Shown: piece after piece, positions 1 through 14,700 of the stretch
Layout: the number at the start of each line of letters is the position of its first letter
Position numbering within the stretch: position 1 is the first letter of the stretch
From: Hemibagrus wyckioides
Taxonomy: Eukaryota > Chordata > Actinopteri > Siluriformes > Bagridae
DNA length: 64,000 bases
Assembly: GCF_019097595.1 (NCBI RefSeq)
Contig: NC_080710.1
Coordinates: 12,825,280-12,889,279, forward strand
Direction of reading: 5' to 3'
Notes under the pieces: generated by a model
Told to the model about the DNA's origin: nothing
Database searches by the model: none
What the model saw: the letters and a program-made list of their open reading frames with translations, nothing else
Made by a program: the position numbers and the translations under genes

Positions 1-129
1 GGACTTGGTGCGAACATGTTCAGGGTGAAACTCTGGATTACTGAGGTACTCCTGCTTCACTGTATTAAGACACTGCTCAGGTATGTGCTCCTTATCATAG
101 TAAACCAAAGCCTGCAGAAAGTCATCCAG
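1..129 (-). CDS. dnah11: dnah11 coding exon 60 (partial at window edge)
   Basis: Residues 3207-3249. [40 protein letters not shown]: microtubule-binding domain. The reading frame is open at base 1, so the exon continues outside. Confidence 0.95.
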   Translation of the reverse strand, partial: MDDFLQALVYYDKEHIPEQCLNTVKQEYLSNPEFHPEHVRTKS

Positions 130-1791
130 CTACAGAAAGAAGATTGGGTCACTTCTCAGAATCAACAATTAATGCCTCCAATAATGTAAAAAAAAAAAAA
201 AAGTATATACTGTTGGAGACCTCCTTTTATTTCAGAATATACGTACAGTTATAATTATGTTTAAAAATATCCAAAAAGCATATATTCTGTTATATCTCAG
301 CCCAATGTACTTAGCAAACCAGTTCTTCCTCACAGCTAATAACTAAACAAGTCTCTCATATGTGATCAATCATGCATCTAATACCCAAAAGCACTGGCCT
401 TGTTTGAAAAATATCGCATTTTTAAAGCATTGATTATAATCTTAGAGGTCTGCAAGTTCAAGGCCAGCCTGTGGATTAGAATAACATGAATCAGAATAGT
501 GTACTGGGGGTTTCGAGGTGGGGCGATTTACTGTGACAGATTCACCTTGCCCATAAAGGCTCTGGCAGCCTTCCAGCTGCGATCTTTAGGAACACGTCCA
601 CGTGGGGCCAATAGGACCATCACTGCTGCCATCACATTTGTTACAGCCTCTGGAGGATTGGGAAACGTCTTTAACTCTGTCAGGTTCACCTGTACAGTAT
701 AGGTGTTTTTTTGTTTTTGTTTGTTTGTTTAAGGCCAGTTGTCATGCACATTCATGGAAAAAAACAGCATAAAGACCATTACAGAACAATGTTAACAGTA
801 GTAATCACCTTGTTAAGAGTATCTAGAGCTGCAGTGGCAGCCTCTAAAGCTGGTTCAGCTTTAATCAGGTCTTCCTCACAGTCCCTCTGTCTCTGTGTCA
901 CTTCTGCCTTTATGGCTGCCACCTGAACAAAAACAGCCATGGATATAGTATATGTTCCCACTCTAGACAAACTGGCAATAGGATTTAGGTGCAATAAGCA
1001 AAGAGGCAGGATTACATTCTGCTCCTCTAGATCTGAATCCTTTCTCTTCTGGCTCACTCTTTCTGTCTGCTGTCCAATCTTGGTGATCAAAGCCTCAGCC
1101 GCCTGATTCTTCATATTCAGCTCTACTTCCTGAGAGTTCAGTTTAGCCATAAGCTCTCCCACCTAAGTACACATATGCATGAACTTAAAATAATGTTATC
1201 ACATGCAAAGGCATTTTGAATCACACACACACACACACACACCTAGAGGCTATTTAGAGTTCCAAATTGACCTGTTTTTAAACAATGAGTGGAAAACTGA
1301 GTACCCAGAAGAAACCTACACATACACAGGGTGGACATGTGAATCTCCACACAAGCAGGAAGCAGATCTCAGCATCAAATGCAGGATCCTGAAGATGCAA
1401 GGATGTGATGTCATCCTCTGCACCAGGCTGTCACCCCACAAGTGTGCCAAAACTTTGCAAAACCTCCCTTCATAAAACTGTAACCCTCATCAATCTGAAT
1501 AAATATGGGCATGTCAAGACACAACACTGTAATAATGCTTTTATAATGCCTTTTAGTGTTCAATGAGGATTGAATTATTTCTAGTACCTCTCATCACAGA
1601 TGGTGGCAAACAATTATCAGTGGATAATGGATTACTTACTGTCCATCAGGACTCCTCTATCCTAATAGCAGTTAGAATAAGAAAAGATAAATTCTGTCAA
1701 AACTATCTTCTAAAATTATGAAAATATACCTGTTAAATCCACTCTTAATATATAAGCTTTTCAAGATCACTTAAATGAACAAAAATCTCTT

Positions 1792-1840
<49 letters not shown>

Positions 1841-2907
1841 TGAAATTGTAATAAATTATAAAAAGTAAATATTTGATTTTTTTCCTGTTTTTTCCTAAAT
1901 AGCCTGAATACCCAAATACATCAAAACATTACCTTTAACAAAGTTAAAAATTCTCAATATGTCCTCGAGAACAGTTAACGCTTGTTTATATTCAAGAGTA
2001 ATTAAGAGCACAGGTTTTTAGTAAGGTGGGTGAATATGGAAGAAAAGGGGGTGATTGTACTTTTTATGTCAATAGTTAAAATTTCATTCTTTATTTATTT
2101 TTTTATGGCTGTTTTTTAAGATCTTAAAAAGCATGGAAACCGAATAAGTCCTTAGATCTTCGAAACTGCATAGGTTACCATGCCTTTGGGATAAAGGAGT
2201 TTTCATGCTATACAAGGGCAAAACTATATGTAGATACAAATGTAAATTAAATAATAACTATAGAATTCTAAAGACTTTAAAAAATCATGCTAATCCACAC
2301 TTCCAGGGGACTACTCATTCAGGCAAGATTACCTGTGAGGCAGTGGTCTTCAGTTTATGCAGGCCTGAGTTCAGTCTGCTAAGCCTCTGCTGCAGCTGCA
2401 TGTCTCTCTTCTCCAACAGAACACCAAACAACTTGAGCAGTTCCAGGAAGCTCTTGGGTGTGCTGTAGTTGTGCCTCCTCTCCTTCTGCCGATAGCTCTC
2501 GCTCGCCTGCTTGACACTGGCATGAGCGTGGGCCATGAAAAGACTGATGGGTTCCTGAATGGCTGGCTGTAAAGAAGGGGAGAGAGAGAGTGGCTGAGTG
2601 GGAGCTGGCTGGATTAAGCACTCTTTAACATCCTTGCCTGTGACGGGCCCTGAAATATCATCTTCATAAATCCTGAATTCATCTCCAAGTTTGCAGATAC
2701 TGGACTTACTCAATTTGAAATTTAGGTGCTGTGGGTGAGAGAGAGAGATTAGGCTGGGAAAATAATGGCTTATAGCTGGTGAAACACAGCATATGGAATA
2801 AGGTGAATGTGGCTAGCATATCATGGCCTTGGACTTTCTTGAAATATCACTGCTGCTGTAGCTTTTATTCAGTTCATATTTTGATGAATCATTAGAGGAT
2901 AAAACAC

Positions 2908-2964
<57 letters not shown>

Positions 2965-5692
2965 GTGAAGTACATTTACTTTTAAAACGAAATTCCTCAT
3001 TTAATTAATCCTGATAAAATAATCAACCTTTCTTTACCTTGATGCACTAAATATTATGGGCTTTTCTGGCACTGCATAAAATGACAGTTTTTGCACTTTT
3101 CCCAATGCATTTTAATAAAATATCAGTTCATCAGTAAAATTATCTTCATGAATCCAGCAACAACTGTGGGAATTTGCATGCTAACAGCTGGTCTTGAGTC
3201 ATCTGACAGACACACACATATACGCACAGTCTGGCAATGCCTGAAACAGCTGTGGTTCCTTAGAGGGCCAGTCTGCATGTATTAATCATTGTTGCTTCAT
3301 TAGCATAAATGATCCTGCTTAGTGATTATTCCACTGGAGCAGGGAAAACAACATTACAGATAGAGAGACTGAGAAGGAGGGAGAATGAAAGAGAAACTGT
3401 GTCTGTCATAATGCTCATGGGGCATGTGATCACCCATTTGTCTTCACTTTAGAATGAAACTAATGATGAGGGACCTGGTACAAAGTAAACAGTGTGATGA
3501 GAGGACACTGAAGAAGCTAAAATCGAACTTTGAAGCGTCAACTAGAAGTACTGAATATGACTCACTTCAATGCCACAGAGGTCCTTTATATACCGAAGGC
3601 TGACGGATTGCAGTGCCTCCTGGGGCCACTCGTGGAACCAGTCCACTGTAGTGCAGCTGAGGAGAGCCGGGAAACGGCGCAAACGAACACGCAGTGTGTT
3701 TCCTACAGGTGACATGCACAGCACCACCTAGACACATACACACACAAACCAAAAACACACATATAATCTAACACACTAAATAAAATCATCAGACTTATAT
3801 TTAGACAGCATGGAGCAGTGCTCTATAGAAGTTGTAAGACCTTGAGATTTTGATGCACACGATCTTTGAAGAACCTCCAGCAATTCTCTGTGGTGTCCAG
3901 CAAGCCAGATTCACGAACTTCCCTCTTCACTGCTTTCACTACAGCATCCACCTCCTCGTCATTCAATAGCTCTCGGATCTCACCTGCGAGAGCAAGCAGC
4001 AGCAAGAACCTAGTTTATACTTTCTACTTTACTTTATACTCAGCTTCAATCATGGAAATACTCCATCATTTTTTCTAAAATAAAACAAGTAAACAAGTAA
4101 TTCTTTAGAAATGTACAGACTACAAATGATTTTTATATAGCTACTGAAAATGAAGAGGAATTGCACTGTAGCCTTAAACAAACATAAATCATCCTCCTTC
4201 AAATTTCTTACTCTTTTCACAGCAACTAACAGGATATTACAAACATTAGCTGTGTTGTCAAATTTGCCCTGAATTTGCCGTTTCTTGTAATAAACTGCTG
4301 ATCTCCTTAGATTGTTATGCACTGCAGTCTCTAAAATTTACAAAAAATGATACTTAAAAAGACAAATGTTTGTTCAGATGGAGGGTTCAAGTTGACAGGA
4401 AGGCTATAGTAACTCACAACTCAGTAAAATAACTCTTTACAACCATCTTAAGCAGAAAAGCATCTCAGAAGGCACAACATACTGAACCTTCAGGAAGAAA
4501 CTGGACACTTGAATACGGTTATCTTGATTTCTGCTGCAACATACACATGTTTTGATAGGATTTGCATCAACAGCATGAATTCAAGGACCCAGCCTACATT
4601 GTGTTAATAGTGCAGGCTGGTGGTGCTGCTGTAATGGTGTGAGGAATGTTTTCTTAGTACAAACTGGGCATCTTAACAACACTTGCACCTCCTTTGGAAT
4701 CCTTTTGGTATCTATGTGTTGCTATTAATCATGTGCATCCCTTTATGACCACAACTTACCCCATCTTATCTTTTTTCCAGCATAAAAATGTGCCACATCA
4801 CAAAGCACAAGTCATCTCAAACTGAGTCAACGAATATGGTAAGGACTTTTGTGGCCTCTCCAGCCACCAGATCTGAACCCAAATCAACAGGTCTTGTAAT
4901 GTTGTAGAATGGGAGAATTACAAGCACCTGACAAATCTGCAGCAAACATATCAATATTGATCAGAAACTCAAAGGAATGTTCCCTAATTCTTGTGGAATC
5001 CATGCTATGAAGAATTGAGGTTGTTTTGAGAAAAGGAAGGCCCTACCTAGTTTTAGTGTAGCGTTTCTAATAAAGTGGCTGATAAGTGGATATGAATATA
5101 GTTACCTTTATTGTCATTGTCTAAGTACCACTGAATCAGTGAGTGAAAATCTGTTGCATCTTTAATGTTTACTATATAAAATAGTAATTCCAAAGGTATA
5201 CATCAATATACAATATGACATGCGTTTAATGAAATCTTAGAACTTTCATATAAATTCATCCAATTATTACATTTTCAGTAATAGATGTTTTTAAAACATC
5301 ATTTTAACAGTAGGTCAACATAAGCATTGGTAATCTTTTCACTGTAGGTCTACAAATGCTATTAGAATTTCAAATCTTAAATAATCAGGTGCTTTATTCT
5401 AATTCACACACTGAGAGCAGGTTTTTGACCCCTTGGTCTGACATCAGTGACAGATGAGCAGCACCATCTGTGTGTTGTAGGGCTTGATCCAATGCCATAG
5501 CAGCCTGTCCCAGTCACCGTTAATCTACTTCACTTCCACCGCCACATTTACATGTGTTTCCCATTCATCAGACAAGCACACAATGAGGCCCCCTGTGGCA
5601 TGAGAGTGTGTATTAGTGTGTGAGGAATGAGTGTCCCAGGAGGTAGTGAGAAGAGAAGCTTGCATTTTAGGAGCTAAGGATGCACTGCAATC

Positions 5693-5723
<31 letters not shown>

Positions 5724-8700
5724 CAAAACAAGCCTGACCTGAGGAAAGCAGGGTGCTGATGATGATAAGGAAGCACTCATCAGGGATTTGAGCATCTGTG
5801 AGCAGGAGCACTGTAGGAAGGTTTTTCACCCCAGTATTTACACAAAGACTTGCTAGATCCACCTGAGGGAAAACAGGAAAATACAAGGTTATAGAATGAG
5901 ACAAACCTGTGCTAGCATGATTAAAATATGTTAGAACAAACTAAACTTTTTTTTTTACATGCAGTCACCTCCTTCTTTCTGTTTTCTATTGTCCAAAAGG
6001 TCAATAAAAACATCTGAAAATGCATCAGAGGATAAAGGGTATTTTGGGACAATGTATAAAGGGCATTGCACATGCAGTCTCCAGAGTGTTAAGTGTGTTG
6101 ATCAATGCAGCAGGCCCAAATGGCCAGAGATTCACACAACGTGATGAATTAAACGATAGCAGCAGCCTCATCAATAGGGCATTGAAATATTTGCCCAGAC
6201 TCTTTAATAGTATCTGACAGTCCTTCGTTGTCGAGTACAGGCAGGACTAAATGAGATCAATGATATGCACAGAGCAGGAGTGGATATTGATCAGGGGAAA
6301 TGTTGTCTAAAAGAAAACATGATCTCTGTTAATGAATCACTGCCATTTTAAATTTATCCTCAAACTGATGGCCACTGTCATCTCTGCTAGTACAACTAGA
6401 GCGTAATGTTATTGCAGCATTGATTTGGTCTCTTCTGAACATTCCTGATAAACTTTTAACATACTTTTACTTACAAGTTCAATTATTGGCTACAATAAGC
6501 TGTAACATTTCACATTATATTACATTTTGGCTACCTTCAGGTCTTGGATGCTGTACCCCTTGTGCAGGATGGGTTGGAAAATGTTCATATTAGAGAAGTA
6601 GGCAGCCAGACGGGTCAGACTCTGTTTGCCACTGCCACCTACGCCGACCAGCAAAGCATGGCCACGCTGACACATCAGGATTCGGCTGATCCGGCAGCTG
6701 AACCGTTTAATCACAAAGTAAAATAATCAGCAATTGAGGACAAATGGAATATCAGAGGGGAACAGAACAACATGATATTATTATAGCTGCACTTGATACA
6801 TACAATTCATCTGTTAAAACTGTAAAATAATAATGTTGTTTTAATGTTTAAACATTTTAATTATACTAAAATAGACTTTACTGTATATGCAAGAGAAATA
6901 AGCCTTTTTACTTTAGTCCAGAACTAAAGATTGTAGTTTTCTACTTGAAACTGGATATAATGATACTTTGGAGATATTATTAGGATCAATGCTTACTGCT
7001 AGTTGGCTACTCAAACCATGGCACATGTGACATTTAAAACAAAGACAAACATGGAAAAAAAACTGATTCGACAAGCAGCAATTTACTGTTTTGTTTCTAA
7101 GCCTTAAAAAAAGTCTAATTTTTGTTTGTCTGGTTATATGGGCACATGTCATTTTTCATCATAGTTTCATCAACCATAGGCCGAATTAGTTATTCATTCT
7201 TTATGGTAAGCATTTTATCCTGATTAACACTGCAGTGTATCCAAAACATATCCCATATACATTACTGCACAGTGAAATTCTTTCTTCAAATATCCTGTCC
7301 TTGGATGATTGAGGTCAGAGCACAGGGTAAGCCAAGATGCAGCACCCCAGGAGCAGGGTGGCCTTGATCAAGGGCCCAACGATGGTAGTTTGGCAGTGCT
7401 GGGGCTTGAACTCTGAACTCCGGATTAACAACCCAGAGCCTTAATCACTTGAACTACCACCACCCAGACGAGATGCCAGCCCATCACAAGGCACACAGAT
7501 CTACTCCTATGGGCAAATTAGGCTAGCCAAACCACCTTGCTGTATCATTTTGGTCAGTAGGAGAAAACCCAAGAACACACAGAAAACCCACATAAGCAAA
7601 AAAGGTCATGAGAAACTCCACACAAACAATACTCAGGATCAAACCCAGGATGCTGGAGCTGTGATGCAGCAACCCTACCAACTCTATCACTGTGGCACAC
7701 TTAACAATGGGTTGAAATGAAAATACTTGTAATTTTCTAATGGTGTTATTCTTTACAAAAATTCAAAAACCCACTGGTGAGCAATTATGACATTAGTGTC
7801 AGTGCAGAGACAGGAAAAAGATTAACATTTATTCCATATGAAACCCAACACTAGTAATCACTTTTACTATAGTCACAGTATCTCTCAAGTCGTCTGTCTT
7901 GTTGATAGAAAATGTAAAATGACACGTAGAATAAGTTCAGGACAGTTCATGTTTGAGTAGGAAAAGACCCTCATATAAACCAACATAAAAGCAATTAATA
8001 ATATTCATCAGAATAAATTCTGCATTAGCAATATTCACTGCAGTAGATGCTATACAATGTTGCTGCCAAAACACTTACACATGTTGCATTGCTTCCTGGA
8101 ACAACACTAGATCCATGGTGGAATGAAGCTGGTTGTAGGTGTCCAGTGCAGCTGTCAGGGTGCTCCTTAACTGCTCCCATCCTTCTACAGGACCATAACA
8201 AGGCTCCAGGCTCCCTTTGCTGCTGTGTAGGTAGATCAGTGGTTCTTGCAGCGCAAGCTGCTTCTAACAAAAGATTAACAAAATGATCAAATACAGGCAC
8301 TGTGGTATGTGCACTTTCATAAAAGATTCTGTTTTAAAAAAACATATATGTATATTCTGTAAGACATAGTGTATGTACTAAATATATTAATTTTACTTAC
8401 TTCAAACACTTGCTGAACAACTTCTGTCTGGAGTCTGTGGAAAAGCTGCAGGTCAGCAGAGTCAGCTATCCGGTCAGAATATACTCTCCTGGACTCATGC
8501 ACCCACAGCTGGACCAGGTCAGAGCCATGCTTCACACACTCAGGTCTAGATAGCAATAGGCCCTGAAATCACACAAATACAAGCTAGAAGAAAAGAACCC
8601 AAGGGTGTCCAAAACCAGGCAGCCATGTATATCCCTATGTCGTTAAGAGGCTCTGGTTTGATAGCTGCATGAGACTTTGCTCTCTAAACAGCCTCAGTTG

Positions 8701-11700
8701 TTATGGATTCCAGAAGATGTTGAAAACTTTCCTTTGAGAATCTGTTCCATGTTGCATTACGTAATTCCTGCCGATTTTTCAGATGCACTTTCATGATGTG
8801 AATCTCCTGTTCTACCATATCCCAAAGAAATCCCAAATCTCCTGTTCTAACATATCCCAAAGGTTCAGAACACTAAAGTCATGGTAATGTTCATGAAACC
8901 AGTTTGAAATGACTTTTGCGTTGTGACATCGTGCATTATCATGCTGGAAGTAGCCATTAGAAGATGGCAAATTGTGGTCATGAAGGGATGCACATGGTCA
9001 GCAACAATACTCAAATAGGCTGTGCCCAAAGTGTGCCAAGAAAAGTGTGCCATTTCTCATACCATTATACCACCACCATCAACATAGACTGTTGACACAG
9101 GTTGGTTGGGACCATGGATTCATGGCATTGGTACCATATTCTACTCTTTTAAGAATTTCTGCTCTTGTAGCCTATCCACCTCTGGGTGTGTGCAATCAGA
9201 GATGCTTTTCTGCTCACCACAATTGTACAGAGTGGTTATCTGAGATACTTGTAGCCTTTCTGTAAGCTTGAACCAGTATGGCCATTTTTCTCATCAACAA
9301 AACGTTTCCATCTGCAGATGTGCTGCTGACTGGATATTTTTTCTTTATTGCATCATTCTTAGTAAACTCTAGAGAATCTCAGGAGATCAGCTGTTATAAA
9401 AAAAATTCAAAGCAGCCCAAACCATATAATAGTCAAAATCACTGACATCACATTTTCCCCCATTCTGATGGTTGATGACAAAATAACCTGAAGCTGCATG
9501 ATTTCCTGCATTGAACTGCTGCCACACGATTGGCTGAATAAATAACTGCACAAATGTGTAGTTGTAAAGGTGTTCCTAATAAAGTGCTCTGTGAGTGTAT
9601 AAACAATTGGTTTACCTGGAAGAGCTGGGAGAGGTCCCACAGGCTGAAGAGATGGTGGAACATGTTTGCAGAGGGGAGGAAATTGTGGATCACTCTGTCA
9701 TGTAGAGCAACGGCTGCTTGTACAACAGAGTGGACACTCTTGGCCACAGCTGTGTTGAATGGCAGACTCTGTATGTGCAGGCTGAGAATGGAGCTGTAGA
9801 TGGAGCTCAAAGCCTCATGGGTGGGGTGGTTCACTGCTAAAACTGAGAAATGCCTCTGCAAGAGATTTAAATCAGGTAGTTTCAATCAAGATATTACACA
9901 TATGACAGGTATGTTCTAAGGTTTTTGTATCGATTAATACAATTTGGCTTGTGACATTTACTTAATATTTAAAGTCAAAACTGTGTCCTTTTGTTTAAAA
10001 TGATAGAAGTGTCTTTAAAACAGTTATTTATAAAATAAATCCAATGCACAAGTTCAGATACTGTACCTGCAGTCTGGGACTGATTGTGTAACTGCCTGCT
10101 TGTGGATTCAAACAGGCAATATACTGGGTATTGTGTATATCTTTCAGAGACAGCTTTTGAGTATCATACCTAGATAAGTAACAATACAGCATGAATATTA
10201 ACCTGTATTTTACATGAGTAAAAGTGACGTCATATACAAATGCACAATTTTTTTTCCTAACCAGTGTTTATAGTCCAAATGCTGGCGTATGAGGGCGTGA
10301 GGCTGAACCGTGCCATAACTGTCTGCGGCTGTCATATTCATATCATCAACAAAGTAGATGAGTCTTTTATTGCCTGAAGGAGCGTACTTCCTGCCTGCTT
10401 TCTTCTCCAATGGCTTCTCTAGCATCTCTGAAAAGGCAGGAAATAATAGAATTATTTTTCAGCACATGGTATTTATTAGTAGATGAAGGTAATAAAATAC
10501 ATGCACCTTTTTGAAGTACTTATTGACTATAATGGTAGTTTAATACAAATAAATAAATAAATGTTCTGCGACTTTAATTTTGATTAAAAAAAAAAATTAT
10601 TGGACCCTGAAGACTGTATGACAATTAAAAGACAATATGTGCCGATTTTAAATGATTTAATTCGAGATCCAAAAGTCTTCAGGTGCCAAATGCTGACTCA
10701 GCAACAATGATATCTGAGACAGTGGAGAGAGATAAGCATCCCTGGTCCAATATATCAGGTATCTTCAGCTTCAAAGGAAACAGGATGATATTGATATACA
10801 AAGTATGTGAAGCAAAAACTTATGACGATATTGGCATTTCACAGCTGATCATTTAACAAGTGGAAATAAATAAGCAGGTAAATAGGTCAACATTAGCTTG
10901 TTGAGCGAGGTACGCTAGCTTACCTGAATGGTGAAGAATCTGAGTTCTTTGTTAAACTTAAGATGTCACAAATGTTTGGTAGCAATTGCCTGTTGTGTTG
11001 AATATACAGTAGTATGTATATAGCTATACAGTATAGTACTATTCAGGATAATGTGTAAGTGACATCTTTGCTAGATAACTATGTAGCTAGAAACATGTAC
11101 AACTTAACATGAGCTAGATACCTGGCTCAGGAACATAGCTTGCTACTGAAACATCAACAGCATTTGGCTAATTTACCTAGCAGCTAAATTACCTTTTTTT
11201 TTTTTTTAGATTATATATTACTGACAGTCGAGGTAGTGTTATCTTCAGTGTAGCTCATGTTCAAAGTAATTACTAAGGTAGTTTTACCCCAGATGACTTA
11301 TTTACACTTACTTGGGTAATTTTCATGATCAAGTGAATTAATACCACAGTAGCAGTACTTTTACTCAAGTCAGTGTGCTTTAAAGCATTAACTGGATTTT
11401 AACCATTAAGCACCATAGAAGATGCTGCTTTGAACAAACAAGTAGAAATTCCTATTATGGGCCAACAGGAGGCATTGTGCTACCTCTTTAAAAGAAGGCT
11501 TAAAGTGCTCTGAAGATGAAAGACAGGACTCACTCTGCAGTGTAGCAGATGTGCTGTAGTAATGGAGAGGGACACTGGCAGATACAAATGTTTCTGGTAG
11601 TGTGGCCAACAAGTCATTGACTATAGTTGTTTTTCCTGTGCCCACACCTCCAACCAGCATCAGAGGCTGAGCGCTTTCCAGTAACAAGCGCATGAAGTAC

Positions 11701-14700
11701 TGCAACCGCACCGTCTCTGCTGTAGGGACCAGCACTGCCTGAACTCAATATACAAATCATGGTACAGATTAACTAGCATAGTAAATATATGTTAGTGTAT
11801 TGAATCTTGGCTAAATGTTAATAACAGGAGACACACTGAAACATTTTATAATCAATCAAGGCATCACCATTTCACTTATAAGCAAACACGGCCCTTTAAA
11901 ACATGCAACAAGTATGTGTAGTTGTTCTAATCAATTATTCTATCATGATCACCTTAAAATAAAAAATAAAAAAGATTGGATACAAGGGAGCTAGAGAGAA
12001 AGTGAGAGAGAGTGAAAGAGAGAATGACATGGTTTGGTAATCAGACCCTGTACCGAGTTGTATTTGACAGCAGACTAACCTCACAGCTAGGACTGCTGTT
12101 GTCTTTCACTTTGCTCACTGACCCTTTCTAATGTGCTAAGTACTCTAAATTAGCCTGTTATTGTGTGAAATTAAAACTGCTTGCTGCGGGGGTGTAAATT
12201 TTCTCAGCAAAGAGTCAAGCTGGTAGACAAAGAAAACTATTCAAAGCATGCTATTCAGGAATTTAAAAAAAGACTTTCTGAAAAAAAAAAAAAAATTCTT
12301 GGTCTCCAAAAACTTTCTGTGCCATATGATATCACTCCAATGACCTGCAAAGGTTTATCTGGTTCCATGTGGAAAGACGGTATTTTTTCAGTCCACGGTA
12401 AGAAGCGTCTGGTCTGGGGGTCTAGGTAGTAATCAAACACAGAGCCGTGTGCCGGTAACTTAATGCTTCTCATCTCTTTAGTCCACCACTGACTGAACTC
12501 AGCTCTGTAATCACACAGCTGCAAAGAAAAATAAAATGTGGTTTCAAACGTCCGTAAACAGTTAATATATATGTGATATGTGATAGACACAGCAATGTGA
12601 AAAACGCTGAAGCCAAAACAACACATTGTTTACAACATATGTAAAAGTTATAACATCATTTCATAGAAATGGTAATAACCATACCTGATCTTGATATGTA
12701 GCACCACCAAAAGCCCAGATGCAGGCAAACACAAAGTAGGTCTCGTAAACTTCACGTGGAGAGTCCGCTGGAACGTTCTCAAAAGTGAGCAAACAATCCA
12801 GCAACATGCACAGAGTCTAAATTGAAAAAGAGACAGAAAATCACTGGATATCATTTAAATGACTGATATTAATACTGATTCCTACATGTTGTATTGAATC
12901 ACTGTACACTTGCAAATTTGACCTAGTTTCAGTTCCTGTTCAAACGTGGTCGAAGTGACTTTTAGTGAAGCTGTAGTGGTCAGATGAACATCCAGAAACT
13001 ACTGGGATTTTTATGCACAAAACATAATAGTGGAAACTTCTTGTTGATAATAGAGATCAGCGGAGACCATGTTTAAGCTGAAAGGAAGTCTATGATAACT
13101 CAAATAGCCACACTGTACAACCAGATTGATCGGAAAAGCATCTCAAAACTCCAGCACATCAAACCTTGTGGTGATGGGCTACAACAGCAGAAGACCACAT
13201 TAGGCTCCACTCCTCAGTCACACTGAACAGGAATCTGAGGCCACAAGTACCATTTTCTAATCTTCAACTGTTTGGTTTCAAGAAGTCACATAGATCAAGA
13301 AGATTACCATGATGTTATGTCTCGCACAGCTGCCAAATGATCAGGTGTACAGGTGTTCCTAATTAATTGGACGGTGAGTGTAAATGGTTATGTGTTTTCT
13401 ACCTGTACCATGCTGTTTTCAGGGATTGGGATAAGGGTCTTAAATGAGCTTCTCATTTGCTCTATGCAGCGGGAGACATATTTGTCGAATAGGATGGTGA
13501 GGTGGGCTTTCTCAGTCTGGTGTTTCCTTCTGTCGATCCAACTGGTTACATACCTACAAGAAGTAGAATCATGCTAGGATAATTATAATACAGATAACTG
13601 TTTGAATAATGAAAAAAAATCAAGCATTTAAATGACTCACAGGTTCCAGCTGAGATCTTGTGGGTTGACGTATAAGATGCCAGCTCGAGACACAGTGGCA
13701 GGTGTTGCATTCCTCAGGTGGCTGATCTCAAACACCAGCCTCATTGAAGAGGTCAGTGGTATCCTCTCATTACTGGCCAAAGTCAGCACCTAGAAAAAGG
13801 AGAAAACAGAACTTTCAATCTTTTGTCTGATAAAATCATGGTTATGCATCTGGCTAAAATAGAAATGCATGTAACTCGGCATACCATATATTCGGCAAAT
13901 CTATTAGCAAGCCATTAAACAAATAAAGGGAGACCTTATTGTCATCCATGACAGTGTTGAGAGACTCAATCCACATGGGGTCTACATCTCCATCCAGAAT
14001 AATCCACTTAGGCCCAGGATGAGAGTTATTGGCCTGTTCACGCATTAAGCATGACAATAAGCCTGCCACATGAAACAGTTCACCATCAATCACAGCTTTG
14101 CTGCACAAATACACAGCCTGTATGTCATAAAATGCAAACTGCCATATAAAGGAAGAACAAAGACAAATATTTTCTAAGTACCATCTTTCCATTCCCGAGT
14201 TCCTGGATGAATGAAACCGAAAAGTTCATCTCTACTAATTGCCTTGGGATTCAGATCGTTCCACACCGTTTTTTTGTTCATGTTGATGTAAGTTTTATAG
14301 AGAGTTCTTAAGATCTGTCAGAGAATAGGGATATGGATTTTTATTAACCAGCTTTAATAAATAATCTTTTGAGCAAGGGGAAATACAGGATTTCCTCAGA
14401 AAAAAAGTATATGCTAAGAAAAAAAAAGCTCTAATGAGCAACACACTTACCTGACTCTTTCCTGTGCCAGCATTTCCCACCACAAATATAGAGTGACGGA
14501 CACTCATAAGTTCTTCAAGCTGAACTACCTACAATGAGTATCCAGGACATTTTAATAATAGTTTGTCTATGAAGTACACATATAAATGCTCATTAAAAAG
14601 CTCCAATATCTCTTTGCTATCAAACTATTCACTTCCTTACTGGATGAATTGCTATAAAACATATGTAAGTTTAACCTTCAGGATGAAGGGATCCTCTGGT

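Noticed and set aside
8025..8300. 91-codon minus-strand ORF over dnah11 exon 51
   Set aside because: It is in a different frame from the dynein reading, which matches the family and keeps phase with exons 50 and 52.
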